Below, piece after piece: positions 40,111 through 50,320 of a DNA stretch of 64,000 nucleotides. The position numbers and the translations under genes were made by a program. Source of the DNA: Zarea fungicola (taxonomy: Eukaryota > Ascomycota > Sordariomycetes > Hypocreales > Cordycipitaceae); NCBI GenBank assembly GCA_900169235.1, contig FWCC01000328.1, positions 310,001 through 374,000 on the forward strand, given 5' to 3'. Numbering within the stretch: the stretch's first letter is position 1; every line of letters begins with the position of its first letter. The notes beneath the pieces were generated by a model, which did no database searches, had not been told where the DNA came from, and was given only the letters and a program-made list of their open reading frames with translations.

Positions 40111-41236
40111 CTACCTGCGGACTACCCGCGTGGCAAATCGTCCATTCCCAAGCATACAGTGCTCACAGTTTGGATTCGTGATGCATTGAAAGTAGCTGCG
40201 TAGAGCAATTAGTGTCGGAATTTTCCTGGGCGCATGCGGCATCTAGACTCACTCTTCACTATTCTTATCCACAATCCGGGAGCAATCACATACCGCACCA
40301 CATGATGGAGTTGGGCTAGTCCATGTGGGTGCCGTTGTCGTCGAATTTTGCCAGGATGTCGTGGTAGGTCCCTCGGTAGTGTTGGGCAACGGAGGGAACT
40401 GAATACCACAGCCAGCGCACTCTGGTTGAGAAATGCACTCTTCGTACCTAGTGTACGTTAGTAACAATTCATTATATGGGTCCTTGGTCTCAGCTTACTC
40501 TTCAGGATTTCCGTACTTCGGCTCACAGTCGCAGTACGACGGGCACGTCGGAGACGCTGTTGAGGTGGGACCGGCTGTACGAGTCGTGTTCGCTGTCGTT
40601 TGTGTTACTGAAGCTGGGATTGTTGTCCGGGCTGTCGGGTACTCTGTGTTTGTTACTGTCACAGTGGACATCCAAGTAGTTGTGATTAACTCGGTTTCGG
40701 TTGCTGTTGGTGAAGGCACTACCACAGCCTTCGTGGTTCCATCATAAATGAATGTGTAAGTGCCTGCAGACAGAGTCTCGGTTGTCGGAGTAGCTGTAAG
40801 AACGGGAGTGGTGCATGTCGCGCAATCGGGGTTTGAAATACACTGGAAATATCTTTCTGTTGTTAGGTATACATTTTTTAAATGTTTCATCTTATTTGAT
40901 TGCGTACTCATCACTGTCACAGTCCTTGAACCGAGAGCAATCGCATTTACCGTATGAGACGCATGTCGCAGAGGTGGGATCTTTCTGGGTTTCTTGGGGG
41001 GAGTGTCGACAAGCAATCTGTCTGACACATTCTGCGGATCTGAAATTTGTTAAAGGAAGCTCTCTGGTATGAAAATATACACTGCTCGTAAATCACTTTG
41101 AGTCAGCAACTTACCCTCCCGCTGCTGCGGGATGATCCAAACACCACCTGATGGCAAGCTGGCTATAGTCCGCAGCCAGGGCTCCACTGGTAGAAAAGAG
41201 CAGCTGGACAAGTAATAAAAACTGGTAGTGATGCAT
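40111..41236 (-). CDS. Secreted modular Cys-rich protein built by exon repeats, 295 aa, five exons
   Basis: Exons (minus) are 41115-41236, 40908-41039, 40499-40852, 40253-40447 and 40111-40195; introns of 75, 55, 51 and 57 bp are all GT-AG and all phase 2. Exon 1 gives a signal peptide (MHHYQFLLLVQLLFSTSGALA). Exons 3, 4 and 5 begin with the same motif right after the splice site: YFQCISNPDCATC, YEECISQPECAGC and YFQCITNPNCEHC (C-x5-C-x2-C). Exons 2-4 end with a CDC motif: CVSYGKCDC, CPSYCDCEP and CGAVCDCSR, followed by an acidic tail ending Glu-Glu-like. Exon 2 keeps the first C-x5-C (CVRQIAC). Thr/Ser/Pro-rich linkers lie inside exons 3 and 4 and are probably O-glycosylated. The mature protein has 22 cysteines. 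I do not recognise the family; a secreted effector or wall protein is possible. The exon 2/3 junction has a second in-frame choice, but this one matches the other modules. Confidence 0.8.
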
Positions 41237-42254
41237 TTTAACACTCTTATAGGTAAACAAGGTATTTGAGTCTAGGATGTGTTGCGAAGGGTTGTCTTGT
41301 CCATTGAAAGCCAGTGGCAGGCTGACGGTGCCGGACAAATGGCTTGGGATATTTGATGATTTATATATGCAAGATAGAAGATACGTAATGTCAGTTCCTA
41401 CATTCTCAGCTTTGTAAAACACACCTGAGCTGCCACCAGCGGCTTCCGTGCTCGACAGCATGCGCCTTCCTCGCATGATTGTAGCAGCGGCAGAGCTGGA
41501 TGAAAAACCGGCGGCTTGTTCCTACTCAAACATGCTCGTAACAGATTTCTTTATAAATATCCACCCATTCTAAGAAGAAGCAAACTTGTTCCCCGAGGGG
41601 GATACGGAAATAACACCGAGTATATAGTAAACTCGCAAAGGAGCCAGGAATACAATCAACGAGGTTACACGCCGGAAGCCAAGACTTATGCTGACATAAG
41701 TCTCACGGTCAAACTGTTGATTTTGTGAGTTGAATGCTAAATGTAGCTTGGCAGTGCGTGTATCGGAGCAAATTCATCCGGCGTACTATCAAACTTTGCC
41801 TTGGAATTGATTGTTGAGCAATCCACTGCTTGCCTCAGCTTGTCAGACCTATTTGACTTGCTTTTTAATGCAGGACGAAAATGGTACCTGGCTGGCTTCC
41901 TTGCCGTACTTGCATGAAGCAGTCTCGTGATCCTGCTTTCCATTCTAAATCAGGACGGCCAAGGCCACTCGTTTGCTAGCTTGAACAAAACGCTCAATCT
42001 TCTAAGTATATAGCATCGAATTGAGTTTGCTCAATGCAGCATCATGACGAATATGTTTGCCTTCTTAACTTCGAACTTGCTCCATTGAGCAAATACAAAC
42101 TTGTGCGTGTAAATCTTCATCTAGCGAGCTCTACGCTCGACGCTTGAAGCAGTTTCGCAGACACTCTCGCTACAGAACCAGCTCGTGTGTAACCGTACAT
42201 CTCCTTTTTTTAATTATTGTATATACTTGGTATGTGTAACTTTCCTAATACAAC
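41237..42254. other. Intergenic, about 1 kb
   Basis: Upstream region of the modular Cys-rich gene and 3' flank of the TED1-like gene. Short frames only (41516-41728, 41737-41943), none supported. Confidence 0.6.
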
Positions 42255-44027
42255 TCATTGGCTCGGCTTTGACCTGCGCTTCTCCTCCTGTGTCTGTGTC
42301 CTGTCATCGTGTTTCGTCTTGCCATGAACTTTAGCCATGGCCTTAGCACAAAGTGCAATGATTTGATTACGCGTCCACTTCTCTGCAATTGCATAATAGC
42401 CATCAACGTCTACGCCTGCTGCGCTCATGAGAATGACCGCCATGTACGAAATGATGCAGGCCATAGTTCCAAAGATGAGGAAATGAGTCAGCCACCAAAA
42501 GTGCTGTGAACCGAGAGGGCAATCGAGATACTCGTGCTCCCATTCCCAGGTTTCAAAGTTGAACCACATGCTCAAGAGGCCAGCATTGCCTCCAAAGTCG
42601 CCCATCATGGAGCGCACGGTAATCTCTCGTCGACCTTGAAGACCAAGACGGGCAGGGTAGCCCATCATTTTGGCATCCCTCCAAAGGACTGTCTCCCAAG
42701 ACCTCTCAAATGAGTTGGTACCGTTTGTTTGGTTGATGAAGTGATACGTGTCGCAGCCTTCGTGATCGTGTCCGTTCATAACTAGGCCTTTGCGTCCCAC
42801 GCCATTGCCGGCTGCATTCGTGTCGGCGTTGATACCAAAAATGCCCTCCAATAAGCCTTTACTGGCGTCACCGCTCAGCAAATATTGCTCTTTGAGGCCT
42901 CCGCCATCATCATGACTGTGAAAGTCGAAGAAGGGGGCGTCAACACAGATGCCGGCGGGCTTGTACATTGGAATGTGTGTGAGGATCAGTGTAAAGTGAC
43001 CCGCAAACTCTACAGCAGCAGATGTGCCAATAACCGAGTTGATAAAATGGTAAGTGGCATCCTGCAGCGGCACAGACTTGGCCGGCGTGTCTAGGTTCAT
43101 ATCATTGAGGACAACAATCCGAAGCTCAGGAGCCAACCGCTTCGAATCGGGGTTCGTTTCTTCGTTAATAATGGTCGCGTTATATTCAGGGTCGGTGACG
43201 GGAAGTTCGAATCGTAGCTCATAGTTGGCCTTGCCAAAGTGGCGCTCGAATCTCTCGAGCCGCTCTTCGGTCAAGTCACCGGCATAACCAATATCATGAT
43301 TGCCTGCAACGTTGATGATGCGCTTCTTCCAAATGTCTTCCTCGGGCGAACCGTTAAGAAAGCCAGTCAGGTTGTATTCTTGCGCCGGAAACACGGCGAC
43401 ATCATCCGGGACGCGTTCTCCGCCTTTGAATGTTCTATTCCAGAACCTGCGGCCGCGTCGCTCAAACTCGTTGTCGTCGATCCATTGGCTACCGAGAAGG
43501 TCACCCAGGACGGTGACATGCGACGGCTGTGTCCACCAATGCAGGGTTCTGTAGATGTGGGCGAGGTAAAAGTCGTTGCCGAAAAGGTCAAAGAGCTTGC
43601 GCGCTGACTCGAATATGTTAGGGACGTCGTCGAAAAATATGTCGACGAGATCGTGCATGGACCATCGAATACGCTCCTTGAGTGACTGGTGATGCGTTTG
43701 AAAAGTCAACTGTTTAAGGAATTGGGGAATGTGCGGCATGAAGCCTGCGTAGGCGAGAGGAATGGACGTGTCGCCCTCCAGCTGCGGGTCGCCTAAAGCA
43801 AGCAGTCGAAAGGGAGCCTGCTTCGTGGGTATACTCCTCAGGGACTCTTCGTCGGCAAATGGCCAATGAAGTTTCTTTGTCCCTTCAAACGCCTCGGTGG
43901 CGTTTCGTGAGGGTAAAGGGAACGCGCATTGTCGGAAGAAGGGATAAAAATACAGGTAGACGGAACAAGCCACCGTCAAAGGCACCAGGAGGCCCAGGCC
44001 ATTGCGCAACCTCGACGCGACTAACAT
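42255..44027 (-). CDS. TED1/CDC1-family membrane metallophosphoesterase, 590 aa
   Basis: Single exon. I start at the ATG at 44027, giving MLVASRLRNG and then a membrane span (LGLLVPLTVACSVYLYFYPF); the upstream open frame has no other in-frame ATG. Calcineurin-like phosphoesterase motifs occur in order: GDPQLEGD (79-86), GDLLGS (175-180), GNHD (242-245), THIPMY (350-355) and GHDHEGCD (419-426), which supply the two-metal ligands. A second membrane span lies near 511-533 (FWWLTHFLIFGTMACIISYMA), and the tail is basic. Yeast Ted1 and mammalian PGAP5 remove ethanolamine-phosphate from GPI glycans at the ER, and Cdc1 acts similarly with Mn dependence; I cannot choose between the two paralogues. 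Confidence 0.92.
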   Translation of the reverse strand: MLVASRLRNGLGLLVPLTVACSVYLYFYPFFRQCAFPLPSRNATEAFEGTKKLHWPFADEESLRSIPTKQAPFRLLALGDPQLEGDTSIPLAYAGFMPHIPQFLKQLTFQTHHQSLKERIRWSMHDLVDIFFDDVPNIFESARKLFDLFGNDFYLAHIYRTLHWWTQPSHVTVLGDLLGSQWIDDNEFERRGRRFWNRTFKGGERVPDDVAVFPAQEYNLTGFLNGSPEEDIWKKRIINVAGNHDIGYAGDLTEERLERFERHFGKANYELRFELPVTDPEYNATIINEETNPDSKRLAPELRIVVLNDMNLDTPAKSVPLQDATYHFINSVIGTSAAVEFAGHFTLILTHIPMYKPAGICVDAPFFDFHSHDDGGGLKEQYLLSGDASKGLLEGIFGINADTNAAGNGVGRKGLVMNGHDHEGCDTYHFINQTNGTNSFERSWETVLWRDAKMMGYPARLGLQGRREITVRSMMGDFGGNAGLLSMWFNFETWEWEHEYLDCPLGSQHFWWLTHFLIFGTMACIISYMAVILMSAAGVDVDGYYAIAEKWTRNQIIALCAKAMAKVHGKTKHDDRTQTQEEKRRSKPSQ

Positions 44028-45145
44028 GTAGCCGGCTGCATGTATGGACAGGTAAGAGGATGACCAGCTCAGCTGTCCTGTAGTGAGAAGCAAAAAAGGC
44101 GAGTTGTATAAGGAAAGTCGAAAGTTGGCTGTGGAATTGTCCTAGAAAGGGGCTTTGCATGTGAGGGCATCGCCGCTATCGATTGCCCAAAATTTGGCTT
44201 AGTCAGGCAGCGCGACCTCGGCAACGCCGCGACATACAAGCAACTACCTCGAGAGTAAAAATTTTTGCTAGATTTGGTATTTGATGAGGGCACTGCGTAT
44301 TTTCATCTTGAGGTCGCACTTACGGCATCGTATATGAATATCGATGTCTCTGTTACGGAAAGATTGTGGTCTCGCCTTGCTTGGCCTCGTCATACTGTCG
44401 GAGATTCAGTGTCAGAATAGTTACCTACCCTACATTCAAATTTGCATTGACTTCTAGCGATTCCGCGTGGATATATTCGTATATGAAGGTGTACCAGTTG
44501 CTCGATGAGCTTTTTCTGTGTTTTCTGTTGGATTTAATTGTGTTGTCGAGCCGGGTGCGTCTCAAATATGGACCCAAGTGTTGGTCTACAAGGATGCTCT
44601 GACAATTCTAGTGCAGAAAATAAAATAAAAAATCAATTAAAACACATAGTCAGTTCAAGTTCAACATGGGCAGGAGACAAAACATGGCACACTTTTCTGT
44701 TTCATCGCAGTCCCTGCACATAGTCGATAGCGAATACAAACAACGCCACAACATTTACTGTAGCCAAGCTGGGTCCTCGGACAAAAGCCGCCGCATTCAC
44801 AGCTACAATGGCGCATTTCGCTGATAAAGCAGACCCTGCTCCAGAAAACCCCAACGTTCGGACCATGCACCGGCGACCGCATGATTTAGGCGTTGCTATG
44901 CGATGCTTGCTGAGTGGCAAGCTTGACAAATGCATTTTGTTGACAAAACAGGTTGTGAAGCAGGTGACCAAAAAGGCCATCACCCACGTCAGGGAAAAGC
45001 CGTCATCGGAGAATTCGTCCGCGGGCATGGGAATTTGGCACCAAAACAGGTAATGAGTCAAAGTACTCACGGTTCGCAACAAGTCATCAATTGGGATTGA
45101 TTTATTTTAAAGTCTTTGGGGTTATTTCCGTTCCTCCAGGTGGCG
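44028..45145. other. Intergenic, about 1.1 kb, with two opposed open frames
   Basis: Between the TED1-like gene and the small acidic protein gene. A plus frame (44808-45053, 81 codons) and a minus frame (44702-45082, internal ATG giving about 109 residues) overlap here. Neither has a recognisable domain or splice structure, and both cannot be right. I leave them uncalled. Confidence 0.5.
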
Positions 45146-45642
45146 CTATGGTTCATCATCGTACATTGCCTCGTCATCTTCCGCCGGCCACTCTACCTGG
45201 AAAACGACGTCATCACTTTCGTCCTCGTCGGATACCAGCATAAAGGCGACTAGACTGTTATCCTTTAGACCGCATTTTTGGGGCGTAAAGTTTTCGTCGT
45301 CCCCGACGTTTATGCGCCTCCAGCCCTGTGATGGATCGTCATGCTTGTTCAAAACTCCGTAGACAAACTTGGGCTCCGCTGGAATGTCAGTCCTTGTGGG
45401 TGGCTCAAGACTTGTAGTAAGGCCGTCAGGGTAACGATCTTGTAGAATCTTGGCAAGCTCCTTGGTAATATCCGAGAAGGGAGCCTGTGCTTCAACGTAG
45501 AGGTAAATTGTGTGCACCCCGTGTCTGAAGCGCACGGAGAGATGTGAGTCGCCGCCTATTTCAGCCTTTTTTTTGTCATCACATTAGTAGGCTATTGGCG
45601 GAAGGGGTTGTAAGCGTCAAAGCCAGGAGCGCTCCATACCAT
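45146..45642 (-). CDS. Conserved-looking small acidic protein, ubiquitin-fold-like, 140 aa, ATG-only first exon
   Basis: The long frame 45146-45565 has no ATG at its 5' end. A consistent gene model puts the ATG alone at 45640-45642, then an intron 45566-45639 (GTATGG, branch TACTAAT, AAAAG) in phase 0, giving MAEIGGDSHLSVRFRHGVHT. The body reads as an alternating beta/alpha pattern (VRFRHGVHTIYLYVEAQAPF, then SDITKELAKILQDRYP) like a ubiquitin/RA-type fold, and the C-terminus is strongly acidic (EDESDDVV, EDDEAMYDDEP). I think this is conserved among ascomycetes but I cannot name it. It shares a 609 bp intergenic region with the Tim17-like gene. Confidence 0.68.
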
Positions 45643-46251
45643 GTCTTGTAAAAAAAAAAAAAAGCTGTCAGTGCAGATGAATGAAATTCAAGATCTGCGA
45701 GAGGAAAACGAGAATGTTTCCAATGCCAATATCCGACAAGTCGCGTCGTACTTGAAGCGATTGTGCTTTAGGAGCGTTTGGCTCGCGTTAACTACGACAC
45801 GACATCACGTGCGCCCGCGCAAAGCTGTCTTGAACATAGCAAGCTGTCGGCTCAAGCGACAATCAACACAGTTGATCGGTACGACGAAAAAAAGGCCACA
45901 AAATTCCTCCTGCGCGGGTAACGCCCATTTAACGAAACAAAGCTTAACTTGTGTGACGGCACAGGTAGCTCAATCATTAGCGTTGTTGTGAAGCTGACTA
46001 TTTGCTGCTTCATGTTGAGCTAAGCCTGACTGGCGTGTCCTACTCACTGCCGCAGACTTTTCACGGCCAAGGTATTCTACTTCAGATATCCAGCAAGGAA
46101 ACAAGGATATCGGAAATACCACCCGTACTGTTTTTTAGGCAGGGAGGGCCACACGGCGCGGCACAGGGGTCATATCACGCACAGCGTTGAAAAGGAGAGA
46201 CCAGAGTGCGACCACATTGGCAACGGGAAGCAGCAACTGGGAGAAGAAACC
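45643..46251. promoter_or_regulatory. Divergent promoter region, 609 bp
   Basis: Separates the small acidic protein gene (minus) and the Tim17-like gene (plus). It begins with a 14-base A run at 45650-45663. No individual element is certain. Confidence 0.4.
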
Positions 46252-47218
46252 ATGGAAACGAACATGTCACCTAACAAAGACTCATTCTCGTCGCTTTCTC
46301 GAGATGGACAGCAACCATATCAAGTGGCAGCGGCCACAACACCAGGGCCGCCCCTGGAACTGTTGCCAGCATCGTCAGACGCCATGCGCCTGTCCATGCT
46401 GGCACCGGCGCGGTTGTTCATGGGGACGCTTGCCTCGAGTATGATTGGCTTTATGCTGGGAGGGTTCCAGGGAGGGCAAATGGCCCAATTACGGTTCCGA
46501 GCGGAGCACGCGCACAAGATGCCCGACACGACGACGGGATGGTACTTCTACCACAAATCCAAAAACTACCACGCTATGCAGGGCGGCATCCGTGAAGGTT
46601 TCCGGATGGGAGCTAAGACGGGATTCTGGAGCTGCGCTGCCCTGAGCCTGGAGACAACAGTTGATCGTATGCGCGGCAGCAGCGACATGCTGTCAACGAT
46701 AGTAGCGACAGTGTCTGTGGCTGGCATGTTTTCATTAACACGTAAGTCATTATTATCTCTTGGAGGCATCGTGAATGGCCACCATATTCCCCGTTTCCTG
46801 TCCTGCTATCTCATCTGGTCACATTTTGTTTAACCCTGTTACGTTACGGCAACCCCTGCCTGATCTCTGCCAACATGCCTAGTGTGTCATGTGTTGGCAC
46901 CGGGAACATGACGGTGGTGAGTGGCGGAACAGGCATCCGGGTTACAGACGGTGAAGGACCTTCTGGGGTTGGCATCATTCTTCAACGTGACAATGCAGAC
47001 TTTGTGATCTGGGAATATGACGAATGGAAAACATATGCTGACGGGCACTTTCTTCTTTGGCACTAGATCGCTTCTCACTGTCAGCAGCAGCATGCACGGC
47101 ACGGTACGGGCTTCTCTTTGGAATTGTATACGGGGGTGTGCAAGACTTGTCGGCACTAGCCCGGGGGCGGCCGGTGGGCTATGTCGAAGCCATCCGACGT
47201 CGGGTCTCTACGAAGTAG
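46252..47218 (+). CDS. Tim17/Tim22-like membrane protein, 213 aa
   Basis: Exon 1 is 46252-46741 and exon 2 is 47067-47218; intron 46742-47066 (GTAAGT...CACTAG) is 325 bp, long for this window, phase 1. Glycine-rich hydrophobic segments resemble the Tim17/Tim22/Tim23 family: RLFMGTLASSMIGFMLGGFQ near the middle, GIREGFRMGAKTGFWSCAAL, STIVATVSVAGMFSL, and GLLFGIVYGGVQDLSALARG in exon 2. The conserved-looking GWYFYHKSKNYHAM lies between spans. Fungal proteins of this type are usually annotated as Tim17-like inner-membrane proteins of unknown role, not as core TIM subunits. Exon 2 fits in frame (VGYVEAIRRRVSTK then stop). The long intron could hide an extra exon. Confidence 0.8.
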
Positions 47219-47945
47219 TGCGTAGGGTGCGCAAGGGTGGCGAGAAAGGGTCTTGGGATGCCCACTGTCGGACGAGTCCTCCGACCGCACTAAGAGTGCC
47301 AGCGACGCCGAGTTTCTCTTCCGAGACAGTTCCGAGATGGCCAGGCCCCATTGCTCCCACAGGTACCGTGAGACAGACCCCGGTTCACCCAACCACGGCC
47401 AGCCACGGGGACGCGGCTGGGCTGGAGTTGGCTCAATCAGCTGAGGATCCTTTAGCGGCGTCTTCCATCCGAGATCCCTCATCGCCTACATCGGCGCACC
47501 AAGCTCCCAAAGCGGATGCTTCCTGGCACCTGCTGCATGTTTTTTGCCTAGTGAGCCCCGCTCTCCAGTCACCTGGCCCAGGGCGCCGGAAAGCAGAGGC
47601 AAAAAGGTGCAAAACTCCAAAAGCCGAAACTCACGATAACTTGTTTTTTGAGATTTGGGCTGTGGACTGATCCCTGCGCTCTGCCACCCCCTTCGCTCTT
47701 TCGTATATTTTTTCCCACCTTCAGTTTTGAAGATTGCAGGTTTTCCCCATGAATATTTACATTTTCCTTTTCAATGCAAGTTTACACATTCGCATGTTGT
47801 TTGGCTTGCATCAGAACATATCTTGGCTGTAGTTTCTATGAGCAGGAAAATATACCTTGTTTCACATCGTACAAGTTTGTGTTGGAGAAAGTAGCGATTA
47901 CCTAGCTCGTACAGACGCAATGCTGTTCGAGGGACCGAAATAGTC

Positions 47946-47966
47946 CCTGCAGCCTGCAGCCTGCAG
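47946..47966. repeat. Short tandem repeat, CCTGCAG x3
   Basis: Three perfect 7-bp copies lie head to tail. Each copy contains the palindrome CTGCAG. Too short to assign a role. Confidence 0.8.
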
Positions 47967-50173
47967 CTAACTGCCTTGTCTGGCCACACAGTGTAGGAGT
48001 GAAGAAAAAACACACCCCAGCCGCCGGAAAAAAAAATAAAAATCATCGCTGCTGGAATCTCTTAGGTAATACAACGGAAAGAAAATAATTCTGACCGGAA
48101 AGCTACTTCCCCCACCATTTCCTTCCTTCCTCTTTTTTTTTTTTTTGCTCCTGCCTAGTATGCTCTGGCTCACGATAGTTACACGTTGTTTTATTAGTGG
48201 CGCGTGCTAAGACAAGTGCCATAACAAGTGTAGCGCATGAAAAACGGAGTAAGATGGCTGAAAGGAGGAGACAGACGAGGAGGGGGCCACACCACAGTAT
48301 TTTATCAGAAGGGATAAAAAACTTAGAAGAAGAGAAGAAAGTGTACAAAGGTGAAACTTGTCTCTGTCGTCTTCGTTCCATTGCGATTGAGATTGAAACT
48401 TCTCCTTTAGAGCCATCTTTAAATTGACAGCAAGCAATGGAACATTTGGGGAACCCCTGCGAGACTATGATTTTTACTGGCTATTTTGGAGCTGTCGTGA
48501 GGAAAGAAGGCTACTGAAAACGGGGTAGTAATGTAACGCTGGCACACAAACGGGGGCTGCAGGTGGTGGCGGTCGTGGGTTGGGGAAATGAAGAAAAAAT
48601 GTGTGCCAAGCTATTTAAAAAGCGACCACTGTTGCCACAAGCCCGTGGATTTCGGATTCGGTATACTACCTAGGTAGGTAATTAATCGTGATGATAGCGA
48701 CCCTGCATAACGGCAGGCGTGTGTTGCAATGAATCACTGGCCCCAAAGCATATCCAATACTTCTGCCTGTCATGCACCAATATAATGCAGCCAAACTTGT
48801 ATGTTCAGATTGTCCCGTCGGCCAAAAATCCCCAATCAGTCCCAATCAATCGTTGGGTGGCGTAGGGTGACATGGGGCAACGAAAGGGATATTTATTTAG
48901 ATACCAAGTTAGACGGGTGGAAGGGAGGGACATGACCAACAAGAAGAGGAATGATTCCCTTTCTGCCAAGAAATTCGCCGAGTACAAAAATGTCTTGATA
49001 ACTGCGAGTCCAGGCACACACTGCCAAGCCCACGATGGGCTTGGCTCTGCTGCGTGCGCGAATGTCCCGAAAACAACGTATCGGAGCCATTCCAGTATCA
49101 TTGCAAAAAGCTTTTACTTCTTCGTCCTCCGGCGACAAAAATAAGTCGGGGACCCATGGCGACGACGGTTACACGCGGTGTGGTCATTGTGTTGGCCCCC
49201 AATGGAGCCTTCTCCGCTCGCTCCGGCTCGCGCCAGGAAAAAGTACCGTAATTTCAATTACGCCCATTTGGTGTTGTGACACAATAAAAGTCCGTCAGGA
49301 AAACGCTACTGGCCATCAAAAAACCATACGAAGCAGCCGCCCATTTCAAAAACTGTCCACGTGATGGATACACAGGCGTTCCAGGCGTCTTCTAGCCCAC
49401 ATTTTGGCTCCGTCGGCACGCCCCCCTAGTCAACAATACTCACACCACCCACATATTCTGCATCTTCTCCTCCGGCCACATGAAGGACGCGGTGCAAAAG
49501 GACCAGAACAGGGCTGATTGGGAACATTTCTTCTGGCACAGTCCTCCGTAGTACCCCTACGCCGAGCTAGGAGGCGTTGTGCCTACGGCGGCGAAATCCT
49601 GGGGTGTGCGAGTCGTTCAATTCTAGTAGAGATAAGAGTCAGAGCCTAGATAGTCTTTGTTATCATCTTGCGGAGGTACAAGAGTTCCTTTGCTGTGATT
49701 CGCTCCTTTGTCGATATGCCCGTTGCATTTCCTTGGTGCTGATCAATGATAACAAAGATAAAGTATTTCGAGGGGCGTGTGGTGTGTCAGTTGTAAATAC
49801 TGGAGTAGTTGGGTTCCGTAATAGTCAGTGGTCACGGAGCATGTTTTCGCTGGGTCGATAATGGGGCATTGGCTTTCATGTCCGTCTTCTCCGGCCGGGT
49901 CGCCCGTCCGCGCCTCGCTCACTCGGCGCCTACTCAACCAAGAAAAATGCCCACCCCCCAGGTATCGTGAGTCGTACACCACGACCAAAGAATAAAAGAA
50001 ACAAATAGCCCTCCCGCCTCCCACATTGCTCCCGTCCCTCCCCTTTTCCTTTCCATTGAAAACTTTATTCTCATCATAGTCGCGTGCCTGGGCCAAGATC
50101 TCACTTCAAGCTCACTTTCTCGATTTGCCACTTACCCTTCTAGAATCACCATCGCCCGACCTCCAAAAAAGGT

Positions 50174-50180
50174 TATAAAG
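50174..50180 (+). promoter_or_regulatory. TATA box of proline dehydrogenase gene
   Basis: TATAAAG lies 147 bp before the ATG at 50321, downstream of CT-rich sequence. This is the usual layout for a strongly expressed fungal gene. Confidence 0.5.
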
Positions 50181-50320
50181 CGCCTTCGGATAAGCCCTCC
50201 GCCACCGAAGCAGCAACGCAACCACTTTCACACAACACCACCAGAAATTGTTCACTTGAACACATCACCTCGTTTTCACTGTTCAAGTTACCCAAGTTTT
50301 CAGGACAAACAAAGAGTGCA

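Larger units (their letters stand above)
47219..50320. other. Intergenic, about 3.1 kb, partly GC-rich and coding-like at the left
   Basis: From 47219 to about 47450 the sequence is GC-rich and has a coding-like frame (SDESSDRTKSASDAEFLFRD) without an ATG; it may be 3' UTR, a lost exon or an unrecognised gene end. The remainder is the long upstream region of proline dehydrogenase, with CT-rich tracts from 49,900 to 50,100. No gene is called. Confidence 0.5.

Noticed and set aside
44702..45082. Minus frame with about 109 residues from an internal ATG, some hydrophobic segments
   Set aside because: An equally long plus frame overlaps it, neither is recognisable, and no splice or promoter signal favours one.
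45650..45663. A run of As beside the divergent promoter
   Set aside because: Homopolymer of ordinary length for this genome; not evidence of a retroposed poly(A) tail without target-site duplication.
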